Shown here: positions 45,703 through 56,403 of the stretch, in pieces
Layout of the letters: each line of letters starts with the position of its first letter
Numbering within the stretch: the stretch's first letter is position 1
Assembly (NCBI GenBank): GCA_007115705.1
Contig: QXEO01001821.1
Location: 558,001-622,000, forward strand
From: Dactylis glomerata
Lineage: Eukaryota; Streptophyta; Magnoliopsida; Poales; Poaceae
Length of the DNA stretch: 64,000 bases
Direction: 5' to 3'
The notes under the pieces: generated by a model
The model's database searches: none
Told to the model about the DNA's origin: nothing
The model's input: the letters and a program-made list of their open reading frames with translations, nothing else
Translations under genes and position numbers: made by a program

Positions 45703-45932
45703 TGTTGGTCCATGTAATCGAATAGACGGGCTCTAGTCCCGATAATTCTGATCTCCATATAATTGTATATATATGCTCGCTTGTAAGATAAGTTAATCTT
45801 ATATATATATGCATAAACTAATTTCCGAACACCAAACAAGGCACCAAACGAGGCATCACGTTAATCCCCCGAACACCTAAAACCCCTAAACCCTAAAACC
45901 CTAAAGCAAAAAAACAAAATCTGTAGATGCCC

Positions 45933-46125
45933 TTTAGTCCCGGTCTGTGTTACAAACCGGGACTAAAGGTCCTGGCCCTGGATGCGCTCGGAGCCGTCCA
46001 CGTGGACACCCTCCAGTCCCGGCTGGTAACCGGGCCGGGACTAAAGGTTTAGCCTTTATTCCCGCGGCTGGGGTCCCGGTTTGCAAACCGGGACTAAAGG
46101 CCCTTACGGGCCGGGACTGGAGGCT
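45933..46125. repeat. Right subterminal hairpin repeats of CACTA
   Basis: Hairpins at 45933-45968, about 46013-46048 and 46070-46099, plus GGGCCGGGACTGGAGG, all of the TAGTCCCGG family. They precede the terminal CACTAGTG. Confidence 0.85.
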
Positions 46126-46143
46126 CTGTCCCCACTAGTGACG

Positions 46144-46411
46144 ATGCGTTACCCTGCACTAAGAGTATCCGCCGTAACCACTGCAATTATGCCATCGCAA
46201 CATGAAATGAGCAGATTCGCAAATGCAGCTCCAAGCTGACGAAGTGACGAGCCATCGATCCAGGGGCGTACCACGTGAGAACCGGTGAGGTTCAGAGCAT
46301 CACCCACAAGAGAGTTGGAAAGAATGGAGATAAGATGGGGAAACTAAGGGGAAAAGTAAGATTCTTCTACCAAACTATCTCCACTCCAGATCAAGGAGGT
46401 GGTAACACGCT
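46144..46411. other. Flanking intergenic DNA
   Basis: Continues the sequence left of the CACTA element (before 38585). No feature recognised. Confidence 0.5.
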
Positions 46412-46420
46412 GTTAGTGTC

Positions 46421-46904
46421 GATTTTTTGACGCATCAGACCACCTGTGCGAGTGAAATGCTAGAAAAGACCACCTGCGAAATTTTTTGTCAAAAAGGACC
46501 CCCTGCGGGTGGCGGCACGTTTGGCCAGGCGACACGTGGCATGTGCCGCCTGGGCCAACGCCGGCATGGGGGTGCCGCCATCCCCAAGTCCGGCACGTAG
46601 GCTGGCAGGTGACGGCAGTGGGGCATGCCGCCTTAGCCGTTGTCGGCAGGGTGACGTGGCGCATGCCTGCCGGATTTGGCAGTGGCGGCAGGACCCACCT
46701 CTTCGAACGGCCGTCGACGGCAGCAGACGTGCCGGCGTTGGCTGTGGCGGCACCCCCATGCCGGCGTCGGCCCAGGCGGCACGTGCCACGTGTCGCCTGG
46801 CCAGACGTACTGCCACCCGTAGGGGGTCTTTTTTGACAAATTTTTCGGCAGGTGGTCTTTTTTAGCATTTCACTCGCGCAGGTGGTCTTATGTGTCAAAA
46901 ATTC
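46421..46904. mobile_element. Mutator-type MITE with 9-bp target duplication
   Basis: Termini GATTTTTTGACGCAT and the complement of GAATTTTTGACACAT are flanked by an exact GTTAGTGTC duplication (46412-46420, 46905-46913). A 9-bp duplication is diagnostic for Mutator-like elements. The inverted arms extend at least 170 bp into a GC-rich centre, so both strands show similar false ORFs of about 117 codons. No transposase. Confidence 0.92.
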
Positions 46905-47004
46905 GTTAGTGTCGATTAACGTCTGACCTTGTGCTATGTATCAACGTCAGCTTCTACGCAACACACGGAATACGTTGCCTTGACAAAAGTCACAAGTAAC
47001 AGAG

Positions 47005-47821
47005 GGCGTGTTTGGTAGCCCGGTTCCACTATTCCACCTTAGACAAGCTGAGTTGAGCTAGGCTGACCACATACAGTTGTGTGTTTTTAGGTTGAGTTTG
47101 GTAGCTTGTATGAGCCGAGCTGAGCTCAACTGAGATGCTGTTTGGTAGATTGTATGGGTTGAGCCCTGCCCTATAAAATAAAAAAGCAATCAAGTCCATG
47201 TACAGAAAATACAAAAGCAATCGGGTCCCTAGAAAGAAAACACAAAAGCAATCGGGTCCCTGAGATCTCCTTCTCGGGCTCCGGCGCCGCCGGCGGCGGC
47301 GGGAGGGGCCTCCGCACGTGCCTCCGCCAGGACTGAGAACTCCTCTGCTGAGGAGAGCGCGGTGGACGCCGTTCTTCGCCTCGACGCGGAGGTCGTGCTC
47401 CGATCTCTGCGGCGGCGGTGAGCGCCGGCCTCTGCAGCGGCGGGTGCGGCGGCCTCGGGGGCGGTGGCTCGCGGCCTCTGTGGCGGTGGCTCGCGGCCTC
47501 TGTGGCGCTGGGACGGCCGGTGTGGTCGGGAGAAGGGAGATGTGGTGGTCAGATGAGGGAGGAGCTCAGGGAGAGAGAGTGGGACGAGAAAGAATGAGAG
47601 GGAGAGATGACCGGGGTGGGGGTCTGGGGGGCGTGAGGCCCACCGGTTTCGGGGCGAGTCGGGCCGAGCTCACTTGTGAAGCTCGATTCCGGCTTCGCAG
47701 GTGGGCAGTGCTGAGGGGTAGTTTTCGTATGAGTCCGGCAGTGCCGAGATGGGCAAACCGAGCTAACAAACAACAAAATTTCGGCTGAGATGGGATATTG
47801 AGCCGGTCTACCAAACACGCC
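47005..47821. mobile_element. Inverted-repeat element, unknown superfamily
   Basis: GGCGTGTTTGGTAG (47005-47018) and CTACCAAACACGCC (47808-47821) are perfect inverted ends. The interior repeats AAAGCAATCGGGTCCCT and has a GC-rich core. I see no convincing target duplication. A related right half occurs at 58945-59532. Confidence 0.65.
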
Positions 47822-48286
47822 TAGAGTGTATGTACGTGCATAGTGGAGAAATAACTTGTCGAGAGTTGAGAAGACAGGACATAGTGGAGAAATAATAGGT
47901 GATGAGGAAAAAAGATGTGCAGTTATCTGTACCGACTGTTTTTGTATTTCAAGTTGTGAATTTGTGATGGCAAAATTTTCCATTCTAAGAGTGGAAAATG
48001 TGTATTTGGTGAGAAAAATATATCCACTACTACGACATACTATAATTTTCGGAAAATTTGAGAGAAAACAAAGAGTTCAATTCTTTTCTCTGTGCCAAAT
48101 AAGGCGGCACCAACCTGCAGCTTTGAACCGAAACAGTTTCAGGTTTTTTCTTCAAGTTATTACAGCAAACTCAGCTGGTTGAGGCTGCTGGGCTTGGGCG
48201 GTTGTGGCCAGCAGGAGAAAAGAGAGAAGCACGGTTGTGGGCCTTGCTTTAGGGGAGAAGGATAGGCCCAGTCGTACTGCAAGAGA
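47822..48286. other. Intergenic DNA
   Basis: Nothing recognised. AGTGGAGAAATAA occurs twice (47842, 47884). Confidence 0.5.
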
Positions 48287-49198
48287 TATTCGGGGGGGGG
48301 GGGAGCTCCTATACTCCACCCTGATCGGTGCGAACCCCACGCCGCACACCCGATGGTTATTGGGTCCGGCCCATTAGACTGTTTTCGTGCGTTTTTTTTT
48401 CCGGGACGTTCACGCCCTGGCTAGTCGTGGGCTTGGCCCATTTCTCGTTCGTCCGCTTTTTTGCTTTTTCTTCGCTGTTTGTTTTTTTGCTGTTTCTTTT
48501 TCACATTTCCTATTTCGATTGTTTTTTAAAATTTCTAAATCGGAATAAATTGAAAATTGGATCAAAATTCAAATTAGAACAAATTTCAAAGTCGCAACAA
48601 ATTTTAAATCGGGAATTTTTTTAAATCGGAATAATTTTCAAATTGAAACAAATTTAAAATTGAAACAGTTTTCAAATTAGAACAAGTTTCTAGTTAAAAC
48701 AAATTTCAAAATTAAAACAAATTTCAAGTTGGAACAAATTTCAAAATTTGAACGAAAATTGGATTTGAACAAATTTCAAAATTTATGAAATTTCCAATAT
48801 TTGAACAAAAATCGAAATTTGAATGAATTTAAAAATTTGAACGAAAATCAAAAAATTTGAACGAATTTCATAATTTAAACGAATTTCAAAATTTGAACAA
48901 ATTTCGAAAATTTTAAAAAATTCGTAATTTGAATGCATTTCAAAATTTGAACAAAAAAAATCAGATCTGAACATTTTAAAAATGTTGCAAAAGAAAAAGA
49001 AAAAATAAGCTGAAAAGAAAAAGGGGAAAAGAAAACAGAGAAAAGAAAAAAGGAAAAACAACAAAAAACGAAAAAAAAAACGAAAAAAATAGCCGACCAG
49101 GTCGGCGCTAATGGGCCGGCCCACACCGCGCGCGGGGGTGTGCAGCGCGGTGCAAAGCGCCGACCTGATTGGAGCATAGGAATCACCGGGGGGGGGGG
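48287..49198. mobile_element. Putative fold-back element with tandem-repeat core
   Basis: The left end (GAGCTCCTATACTCCACC, then CGGTGCGAACCCC) pairs imperfectly over about 50 bp with the right end (complement of GGTGCAAAGCGCC...GGAGCATAGGAATC). Each end adjoins a run of 11-12 Gs (48292-48303, 49188-49198), possibly a target duplication. The centre (48520-48960) is a degenerate AAATTTCAAAATTTGAAC tandem array. Confidence 0.5.
48520..48960. repeat. Degenerate A/T-rich tandem repeat
   Basis: Roughly 18-20 bp units of the form AAATTTCAAAATTTGAAC(A/G)A, about 20 copies. They create spurious Phe-rich frames on the minus strand. Confidence 0.8.
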
Positions 49199-50055
49199 AT
49201 CACGATCCGAAACGAAACAGATGGGCTGAACGAGGGGAAAGGTTCCGTTCTGTGAAAATGGGGACGACAGGAAAAATAAATAAACATTTTGCTCAAAAAC
49301 AGAGAGGAGGAATGCAACGCACGCAGCCAACTCCATCCACCGTGGCAGGACAAGGCGACAAGCATCTGACATGGCAATATTAGAGAGATTTTCATGCCCA
49401 ATCACAAATTGGTTCATTGGCGAATCTAAACGACAGGCGAAACGACAACTGCTAAACAATAAAACCTGCAAGTTACCGTTGTGGCGACTCCACGGGAAGG
49501 TTTCCGGTTTGTGAAAATGGGGACGACAAGGAAAAATATAAAAAAATTGCTCACAAGCAGAGAAGAAAGAGTGGGATGTTTTCGCGGGAAAAATATCTAG
49601 TGATACCCCACCTCACATGACGTTATGGTACCACTTTGCAAATTTAAATTCCTAAGTGTTAAAAAATTGAAACAATTTTGTGGGTTTTGACAATTCTCTA
49701 AAATTTTCAGATGCAAATTTGAAACACTTATAGAGAAATTAAAAAGAAAAATTTCTATGTGAATAATAGAATTTTGTAATTTGTCTTTTTTATAACACTA
49801 TTTATGTTAGATTTGACCTTTTTATTTATCCACATGTATTTGGAATTTGGTTCTACAAGGGATTGTTAACACACATGTTATGAACATCCATAAATTTCTT
49901 CTAGAATTTTTCGAAACTTGTAAATTCGGAGAGTAGTATAATGTCGTATATCACTAGATATGGTCTCGCCCATCCGCATCAACGCATGTTGCACACGGAG
50001 CGTCTGTCCAATAAGACCATTTTCGAACACCATTCTTAGCAGGATTTTCCATTTA
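49199..50055. other. Intergenic DNA with a dispersed direct repeat
   Basis: A segment of about 80 bp containing TGTGAAAATGGGGACGACA occurs at about 49240-49310 and again at about 49500-49572, roughly 85% alike. No gene recognised. Confidence 0.65.
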
Positions 50056-50060
50056 ACAAC

Positions 50061-50414
50061 TGTTAAGCTTCATGCACTAGCCAACGCAACCAAAAGTCCA
50101 AACTGATGGAAAGGGCTAGGCAATTCACTTATACACTTCAACACCCCCACTCATGTGTGACGGGAGAAGAGAAAGTCAACACGTGGACACAGACAGGAGA
50201 AGAGAAAATCAACACGTGGACACAAACGGGAGAAGAGCAAGTCAACACGTGGACACAAAGGGGGCAACATCAATTTTACAATAAATTGCGAAAACCAGGA
50301 CTCGAACTCAAGACCCTGGGCTCTGATACCATGTTAAGCTTCATGCACTAGCCAACGCAATCAAAAGTCCGAACTGATGGAAAGGGCTAGGCAATTCACT
50401 TATACACTTCAACA
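50061..50414 (-). mobile_element. TRIM element: complete miniature LTR retrotransposon, 354 bp
   Basis: Two 83-bp terminal repeats (50061-50143, 50332-50414; two differences) read TGTTGAAGTG...CTTAACA on the minus strand. The 5-bp duplication ACAAC flanks it (50056-50060, 50415-50419). A tRNA-iMet primer site TGGTATCAGAGC abuts the 5' LTR on the minus strand (50331-50320), and a GAGTGGGGG tract precedes the 3' LTR. No coding capacity, as expected for a TRIM. Confidence 0.95.
50162..50260. repeat. 33-bp tandem repeat x 3 inside the TRIM
   Basis: Units GGAGAAGAGNAARTCAACAC... start at 50163, 50196 and 50229. With a 33-bp period the plus-strand frame stays open as an 11-residue repeat (GEEKVNTWTQT). 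Confidence 0.9.
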
Positions 50415-50419
50415 ACAAC

Positions 50420-51124
50420 ATGTATTACAGCTCTTGCCCAAAACCATCTTTGACTTAGCTGCCTTTTTCCCCTTTTAGGACGACTAAATTTTGCTAGTCG
50501 CTCTAATTTTGCACTCTGCACCTTCACTGCAGAATGCTATTTTTGTAAGTACTTATTCCTTCGCATGTGCTTTTTTCCACTTTAATTCACCATCATTTCT
50601 TAGGCATATTTCTTTTTTAATTTTTTTATAATGCTATGTTTTTCGGGCAAGAGGGGAATGTTTGGGAGGATGGCTTTTCAACTATATTCATCAAATTAAC
50701 AACTTATAATGTAACATTATCAACTGTGTTACCTAGGTGCAATGGTGAGTTTACCTTTTTTTTTTGAACTGAATGGTGAGTTTACCTTAGTCAAGGCGTC
50801 TGCGGTGGATCAAATATTCATAAATATTTTGAACTCGGGGTGTAGGTTGAAGCGCACACTCATCTACGTGCCATGGTTGTTCTGCTTGTTATCAATTGGA
50901 CTCGAGTAACAATGGTTTCAATACCAAAACTTGATGAATACATGCGTGTACCAGCAAAAGAATCTGTGAAGTATTTTTGAAAACGAAATTTAAATGAGTA
51001 TGGTTAGTACATTTTCCTCAATTTGACAAACTGCACACGTAAATGATCACGAAGTACACTAATGAAACGATCGGAAGTTCATGTGAAATAATGTAAAGAT
51101 TACACTAAGCTTTTTAAAACAAAA
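50420..51124. other. Intergenic DNA
   Basis: AT-rich; no recognised gene or repeat. A short local duplication around GAATGGTGAGTTTACC (50743, 50772) is present. Confidence 0.5.
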
Positions 51125-51558
51125 TCTATACCTAATAATAAAGGACGTAAGGGTTCCATGGTTTGGTTTCTTCCAACACTTTTTTTCGGTTTTGCCCTCC
51201 CACTAAAACCAAATTACCCACAACTGTCTCCGGAAATAAAATCACATAAGAAAAACGGCACAGGAAATATGTTCAATCCAACCGATCCGTACAACGTCCG
51301 AGGATGAGCCACATCCTTCAAGGAAACTTTGGAGAGCCACGTATAGAAGCAGGACTTCTTTAATCATTCAAGGAAATTTTGGAGAGCCACGTATAGAAGC
51401 AGGACTTCTTTACGTCCGTGACCCTGCTCTTATCCTTACCAATCTCTGAGCGTGTTCTACTCAAACCCGACCGCCGTGAGCGTAGATCGAGTCATATGAA
51501 CCGATAGTATATATACGTCTCGATGGATCCATCGTTATGACCATGAAGCCGTACCAAC

Positions 51559-52344
51559 ATGGAAACGGAGTTCCTGGCCACTGAGATCCTCTCCTGGCTA
51601 CCTATCCCAACTTCTGGCTCTGCCGACGCCCGCGGCGCGAACCTCCCACGCCTGCATGTGCTACCCAGCAACGACCCTACCGTGGACTTTCCCTGTAAGA
51701 CGTTCGATTTCAACAACCATGATGTCCGGCCGATCGCCGCCGCCGGCCACGCACTACGGCATGTGCAATGGTCATGTTCCACAACACATCTGTCGGATGA
51801 GGGCCGATTAACGCATCATCTTCAAACATGTGACCAAAATCAGGCTCGATCCCGGAGCTTCGTCGGGTGCGCGGGTATGATGCTTCAAGCAACGGCGCTC
51901 CAAGCAAGGCTTACGAGGCTCTCGTGCGCATCGACCAAGAGAGCAGCAGCTGGCATGCAGGCGAAGAAGACGACGGCAGCAAGCTCATGGTCATGTCCTT
52001 TTGACAAAAACCATAACAAAAGATGGTACTCTTCTAGCCAGGGAAGTCGATCCCCTGCCCTGCTTCTGTTCGCCAACATGGGCCCCAACGGGAAGCCATC
52101 GGTTGCGCTAGCTTTGGACGTCGACCACTACGTGGTCTCCACCACCGTACTGCCGCAAGCACGCCCCATCAACGTGGATGGAGATACAGGGCTAGCTCTG
52201 CTTTGGGCCCTGATGACTGTCGGCTCGTCTGCATATACGATCTCTCAAAGTGTTTGGAGCTATTTTAGAAGCCGTTGCTTTGAGAGGAATCCAGACATCT
52301 ATACATGGTTAGCAAAGTGGCAAGTGTTGTACCACAAGAACTAA
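51559..52344 (+). CDS. Helitron-borne ORF, 261 aa, copy 1, unknown
   Basis: The ATG (METEFLATEILSWLP) follows a TATATATA motif at about 51509. There is no signal peptide, transmembrane segment or known motif that I recognise. Composition is Ala/Ser/Arg-rich in the first half; the C-terminal part reads GPNGKPSVALALDVDHYVV and SVWSYFRSRCFERNPDIYTWLAKW. It may be an assembly of captured gene fragments, as often occurs in Helitrons, or a chance frame in GC-rich captured DNA. Confidence 0.35.
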   Translation: METEFLATEILSWLPIPTSGSADARGANLPRLHVLPSNDPTVDFPCKTFDFNNHDVRPIAAAGHALRHVQWSCSTTHLSDEGRLTHHLQTCDQNQARSRSFVGCAGMMLQATALQARLTRLSCASTKRAAAGMQAKKTTAASSWSCPFDKNHNKRWYSSSQGSRSPALLLFANMGPNGKPSVALALDVDHYVVSTTVLPQARPINVDGDTGLALLWALMTVGSSAYTISQSVWSYFRSRCFERNPDIYTWLAKWQVLYHKN

Positions 52345-53118
52345 TGAGTGTTGAATATATTTATGTGGTATATGTTAGTTTCAGGGAGACTACATCCGAC
52401 AAGACACCACAAAGGACATATAGGCGGAGAATCTCACCAGCTAGCTCAATAAGCCGAACACTGGGCTGATGATCCAGACCCCTACGACGGTTAAATTACC
52501 GGCGTGCGTGCAGCCTAGACATGTATAGAGCTAGACACATACAGTCATACAGAGACATTTGGCTCGACGAAAAAAACCATGCGAGACCAAACATCGGAAT
52601 CGAAATATTGCACATACGATGGAACAACTGGAAACAGAACACCCATCGTATGCATGAATCTGCTTGGTGGAATGACCCTCCCACGTACACTCTAATAATA
52701 AAGGACGTAAGGGTTCCATGGTTTGGTTTCTTCTAACATTTTTTTCTGGTTTTGCCCTCCCACTAAAACCAAATTACCCACAACTGTCACCGGAAATAAA
52801 ATCACATAAGAAAAAGGGCACAGGAAATATGTTCAATCCAACCGATCCGTACAACGTCCGAGGATGAGCCACATCCTTCAAGGAAACTTTGGAGAGCCAC
52901 GTATAGAAGCAGGACTTCTTTAATCATTCAAGGAAATTTTGGAGAGCCAAGTATAGAAGCAGGACTTCTTTACGTTCGTGACCCTGCTCTTATCCTTACC
53001 GATCTCTGAGCGTGTTCTACTCGAACCCGGCCGCCGTGAGCGTAGATCGAGTCATATGAACCGATAGTATATATATGTCTCGATGGATCCATCGTTATGA
53101 CCACGAAGCCGTACCAAC

Positions 53119-53904
53119 ATGGAAATGGAGTTCCTGGCCACTAAGATCCTCTCCTGGCTACCTGTCCCAACTTCTGGCTCTGCCGACGCCCGCGGCACGA
53201 ACCTCCCACGCCTGCACGTGCTACCCAGCAACGACCCTACCATGGACTTTCCCTGTAAGACGTTCGATTTAAACTACCGTGCTGTCCGGCCGATCGCCGC
53301 CGCCGGCCACGCACTACGGCATGTGCAATGGTCATGTTCCACAACACGTCTGTCGGATGAGGGCCGATTAACGCATCATCTTCAAACATGTGACCAAAAT
53401 CAGGCTCGATCCCGGGGCTTCGCCTGCTGCGCGGGTACGATGCTTCAAGCAACGGCGCTCCAAGCAAGGCTTACGAGGCTCTCGTGCGCACCGACCAAGA
53501 GAGCGGCAGCTGGCATGCTGGCGAAGAAGACGACGGCGGCAAGCTCATGGTCATGTCCTTTTGACAAAAACCATAACAAAAGATGGTACTCTTCTAGCCA
53601 GGGAAGTCGATCCCCTGCCCTGCTTCTGTTCGCCAACATGGGCCCCAACGGGAAGCCATCGGTTGTGCTAGCTTTGGACGTCGACCACTACGTGGTCTCC
53701 ACCACCGTACTGCCGCAAGCACGCCCCATCAACACGGATGGAGATACAGGGCTAGCTCTGCTTTGGGCCCGGATGACTGCCGGCTCGTCTGCATATACGA
53801 TCTCTCAAAGTGTTTGGAGCTATTTTAGAAGCCGTTGCTTTGAGAGGAATCCAGACATCTATACATGGTTAGCAAAGTGGCAAGTGTTGTGCCACAAGAA
53901 CTAA
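53119..53904 (+). CDS. Helitron-borne ORF, 261 aa, copy 2, unknown
   Basis: Duplicate of 51559-52344 with the same length and stop. About 21 residues differ (for example E9K, F51L, V205T, L218R), while only a few synonymous changes are seen. This ratio does not suggest conservation of protein sequence. Confidence 0.35.
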   Translation: MEMEFLATKILSWLPVPTSGSADARGTNLPRLHVLPSNDPTMDFPCKTFDLNYRAVRPIAAAGHALRHVQWSCSTTRLSDEGRLTHHLQTCDQNQARSRGFACCAGTMLQATALQARLTRLSCAPTKRAAAGMLAKKTTAASSWSCPFDKNHNKRWYSSSQGSRSPALLLFANMGPNGKPSVVLALDVDHYVVSTTVLPQARPINTDGDTGLALLWARMTAGSSAYTISQSVWSYFRSRCFERNPDIYTWLAKWQVLCHKN

Positions 53905-54908
53905 TGAGTGTTGAATATATTTATGTGGTATATGTTAGTTTCAGGGAGACTACATCCGACAAGACACCCCAAAGGACATATAGGCGGAGAATCTCACCAG
54001 CTAGCTCAAGAAGCCGAACACTGGGCTGATGATCCAGACCCCTACGATGGTTAAATTACCGGCGTGCGTGCAGCCTAGATACGTACAAAGCTAGACGCAT
54101 ACAGTCATACAGAGACATTTGGCTCGACGAAAAAAACCATGCGAGACCAAACATTGGAATCAAAACATTGCACATACGATGGAACAAACTGGAAACAGAA
54201 CACCCATCGTATGCATGAATCTGCTTGGTGGAATAACCCTCCCACGTACGCTCCTCTTAGTTTGGGAGCAAATCTTGGAAGGTTTGGATTAGCATACATG
54301 CTTTTTTCACATAATTATATTGAAAAACATACCACAACACATGTAGCGGACGGATATCGATGTGTCGTGATTCAATTTATTAAGACAAAGTTAGCATTGT
54401 CCATGAGATGTACTTGCAAAGGTATGATATTGGTAGTCCTTCTCGAAATTATTGTCAGAAGTTGTTTTCATTATGTTTGTTCGATTTTGATATAAGTTTG
54501 AAAAAAATTATAGATGAAATAATAAAAATTTACTTTGTTCGTCTTTGTGATTTAATTATTTCTTCTCCCGTTGCAACGCACGGGCATTTTTCCTAGTTTA
54601 AAAGAAATGGAGAAGAGCACTTTATAAACTCGCGAAGTACAAGTACAAACAATCAAGAAGTACACACATAAACTCGAGGCATACGAGAATGTACTACACT
54701 TGCACTGAGTACTATGAAATGCAAGTGTAAGAATCTTACAAACACCTTCCCACACCGACACCGTACTGGGTGCACCCGCTTAACAGACACTTCGACACAA
54801 GCTATAATCTGAAGCTTCGGAAGAGTTCAGCAAGTCAACTGCATCCTAGGACAAATTTCAGCAATAAGCTAATACTAGTCAGCTGTTTCAGAACAGAGCC
54901 GTCCATCG

Positions 54909-56403
54909 TCAAAACTTAGGTCCAGAGTTCGTGGCAGACGGCGGCAGCTGATCAAGAGTGTCGAACATGTCGGGCGGGAGGTCGTCGAAGAAGTCTTCCC
55001 GAGTCTCGACCTTGACGGAACCACGCGCGCAATCCATCCCGAAGAAGGGCATCGTCATCGGCACTGGCTGCACAATCGGAAGCAGCTCCTGGTACGGGTG
55101 ATAATCCATGGTGCTCGCTCCGGCAAACCCGGGACCGATGCTGCATCTCCCCGGCATGTCCGAGAAGTCCATCAGATGATACGGATAGTGATCAAATGGC
55201 AGCTCGGGGGCTAACTGATGAGCCGCATTGGACGAGCTCGCTTCCCCGTCAGTGGGCGGTGCAGCTGTCTGCAGTGGCAATGGCTGCTCGAAACTGAGGA
55301 ATCCAGAGCATGTCTGGTCATGAGAGATCCGCGCGGCGTCCTGGTAGTCCATTAGCGGTGTAGCTGCGCACCATTGGCCACCGGAGGAGTTGCCCACCAA
55401 CGGAGCATGATCCTGGCAAGAACCCTGACGACAAATAAAAATTCAGAGTTTCAGACAAAGAATGCGAACGAACACTGAAGAAAAAAGAGCAGATTACGGG
55501 TGATCACCATGGTGGACTCGAGAGAGGACACGGGCGCCTTGGCGTTACTGCTCCTGATCTTGCTGGGGCGAGCACGAAGAGGCGCGCGCAGGAGCCTGGC
55601 GAGTCGCTTCTGGCGGGTGCTCCAGAAGTTCTTGACGTCGTTGTCCGTCCTGCCCTGGAGGTAGGTCGCGATCCTCGCCCACTTGTTCCCGAACTGCGCC
55701 TGGAGCTCGATCACCACCCGCTCTTCCTCGGCAGAGAACTTGCAGCCACTTCAGCAAAAAACGTTAGTTTGCACATCACAAGTTGCAGAGTCAACTCACT
55801 GTCATTCTCTCATCTAGCCATTTTTGTTTTTACACTCCGTTACCACAGTGCATATTTTTCACTCATGGAAGTTATAAAATGGATGAAAGCCGAACGAAAA
55901 TCAAGAATAAAGAATTTATTCTGTTCTACATAGCCGAGTTGGAAGAGGCGAGCAACTGTATAAACTGTCGTTACTACTGGTCAACAAAAACCAGTGCCGC
56001 TCATTGTTAATCAACGGTGATAACTAGGGCAAACTTCGATTATACTACTGCCAAGTGCAAATGCAGCATCAACTTCCGAAAGTGAGCGATGCTTGAATTG
56101 AATTAACCATGGGATTATGGGAAGAATTTAGCAGGAACAGGGAAAGAGGGAGGACAGATTGCGCTATACGTACGTCTTGAGGTTCGGCCTGAGCTTGTTG
56201 ACCCAGCGGAGGCGGCAGGACTTGCCGGTGCGCTTCAGGGCGCCTTTGGATCGAATGGAGCTCCAGTCCCGGGGGCCATGGACGCGCACATGCTCCAGCA
56301 GCACCGCGTCCTCCTCCGCCATCCACGGCCCTTTGCGCACCGCCTCGCCGGCGTCCCTCCTGCCGCCCCTCCGGCGTGCAGCGCCGGCGGGTGCTCGCGC
56401 CAT
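54909..56403 (-). CDS. DUO1-like: DUO1-like R2R3-MYB transcription factor, three exons, intact
   Basis: Minus-strand exons 56403-56174, 55748-55508 and 55424-54909 (stop TGA 54911-54909) give 987 nt, 328 aa. All junctions are GT..AG and in phase. The R2 repeat reads KGPWMAEEDAVLLEHV, GPRDWSSIRSKG, GKSCRLRWVNKLRPNLK; R3 reads CKFSAEEERVVIELQAQFG, NKWARIATYLQGRTDNDVKN, FWSTRQKRLARLL. WSSIRSKG, WVNKLRPNLK and FWSxRQKRLAR are hallmarks of DUO POLLEN 1, the nuclear regulator of male germ-cell division and sperm gene expression. The C-terminus is acidic (REDFFDDLPPDMFDTLDQL), fitting an activation domain. The miR159 site known in Arabidopsis DUO1 was not seen. The ATG is the first in frame before R2. 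Confidence 0.88.

Larger units (their letters stand above)
38588..46140 (+). mobile_element. Complete CACTA (En/Spm-type) transposon, 7,553 bp
   Basis: It begins CACTAGTGGAAAACGGG and ends TCCCCACTAGTG, with the 3-bp duplication ACG on both sides (38585-38587, 46141-46143). Subterminal hairpins built from TTTAGTCCCGG and CCGGGACTAAA lie at both ends and also inside (42351-42507). Two plus-strand transcription units follow: transposase (39151-42096) and a multi-exon Ulp1-like ORF (43235-45702). Both are broken by mutations, so the copy cannot move on its own, though its ends look usable. Confidence 0.95.
51133..54252 (+). repeat. 1,560-bp tandem duplication within the Helitron
   Basis: Copy 1 runs 51133-52692 and copy 2 52693-54252; both start TAATAATAAAGGACGTAAGG. 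Offsets stay exactly 1,560 through both ORFs, so almost no indels separate them. Each copy holds its own 50-bp direct repeat (AGGAAA...GACTTCTTTA, 51321 and 51371 in copy 1). Confidence 0.93.
51125..54596 (+). mobile_element. Non-autonomous Helitron, 3,472 bp
   Basis: The 5' end TCTATACCTAATAATAAAGG follows an A. The 3' end has the hairpin CCCGTTGCAACGCACGGG followed by CATTTTTCCTAG and then T. TC start, terminal hairpin, CTAG end and insertion between A and T, with no target duplication, are the Helitron hallmarks. No RepHel protein is present. The body is a direct tandem duplication of a 1,560-bp block plus a 340-bp tail. Confidence 0.88.

Noticed and set aside
45878..45906. CCCTAAA repeats resembling a telomere
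   Set aside because: Only about four imperfect units inside the CACTA element; a chance or minor interstitial motif.
46413..46898. Several 116-161 codon ORFs on both strands
   Set aside because: Mirror-image products of the inverted arms of the Mutator MITE; Cys/His/Arg-rich by base composition only.
48783..49471. Phe-rich ORF of 198 codons, minus strand
   Set aside because: It arises from the A/T-rich tandem array and poly-A tracts; not a membrane protein.
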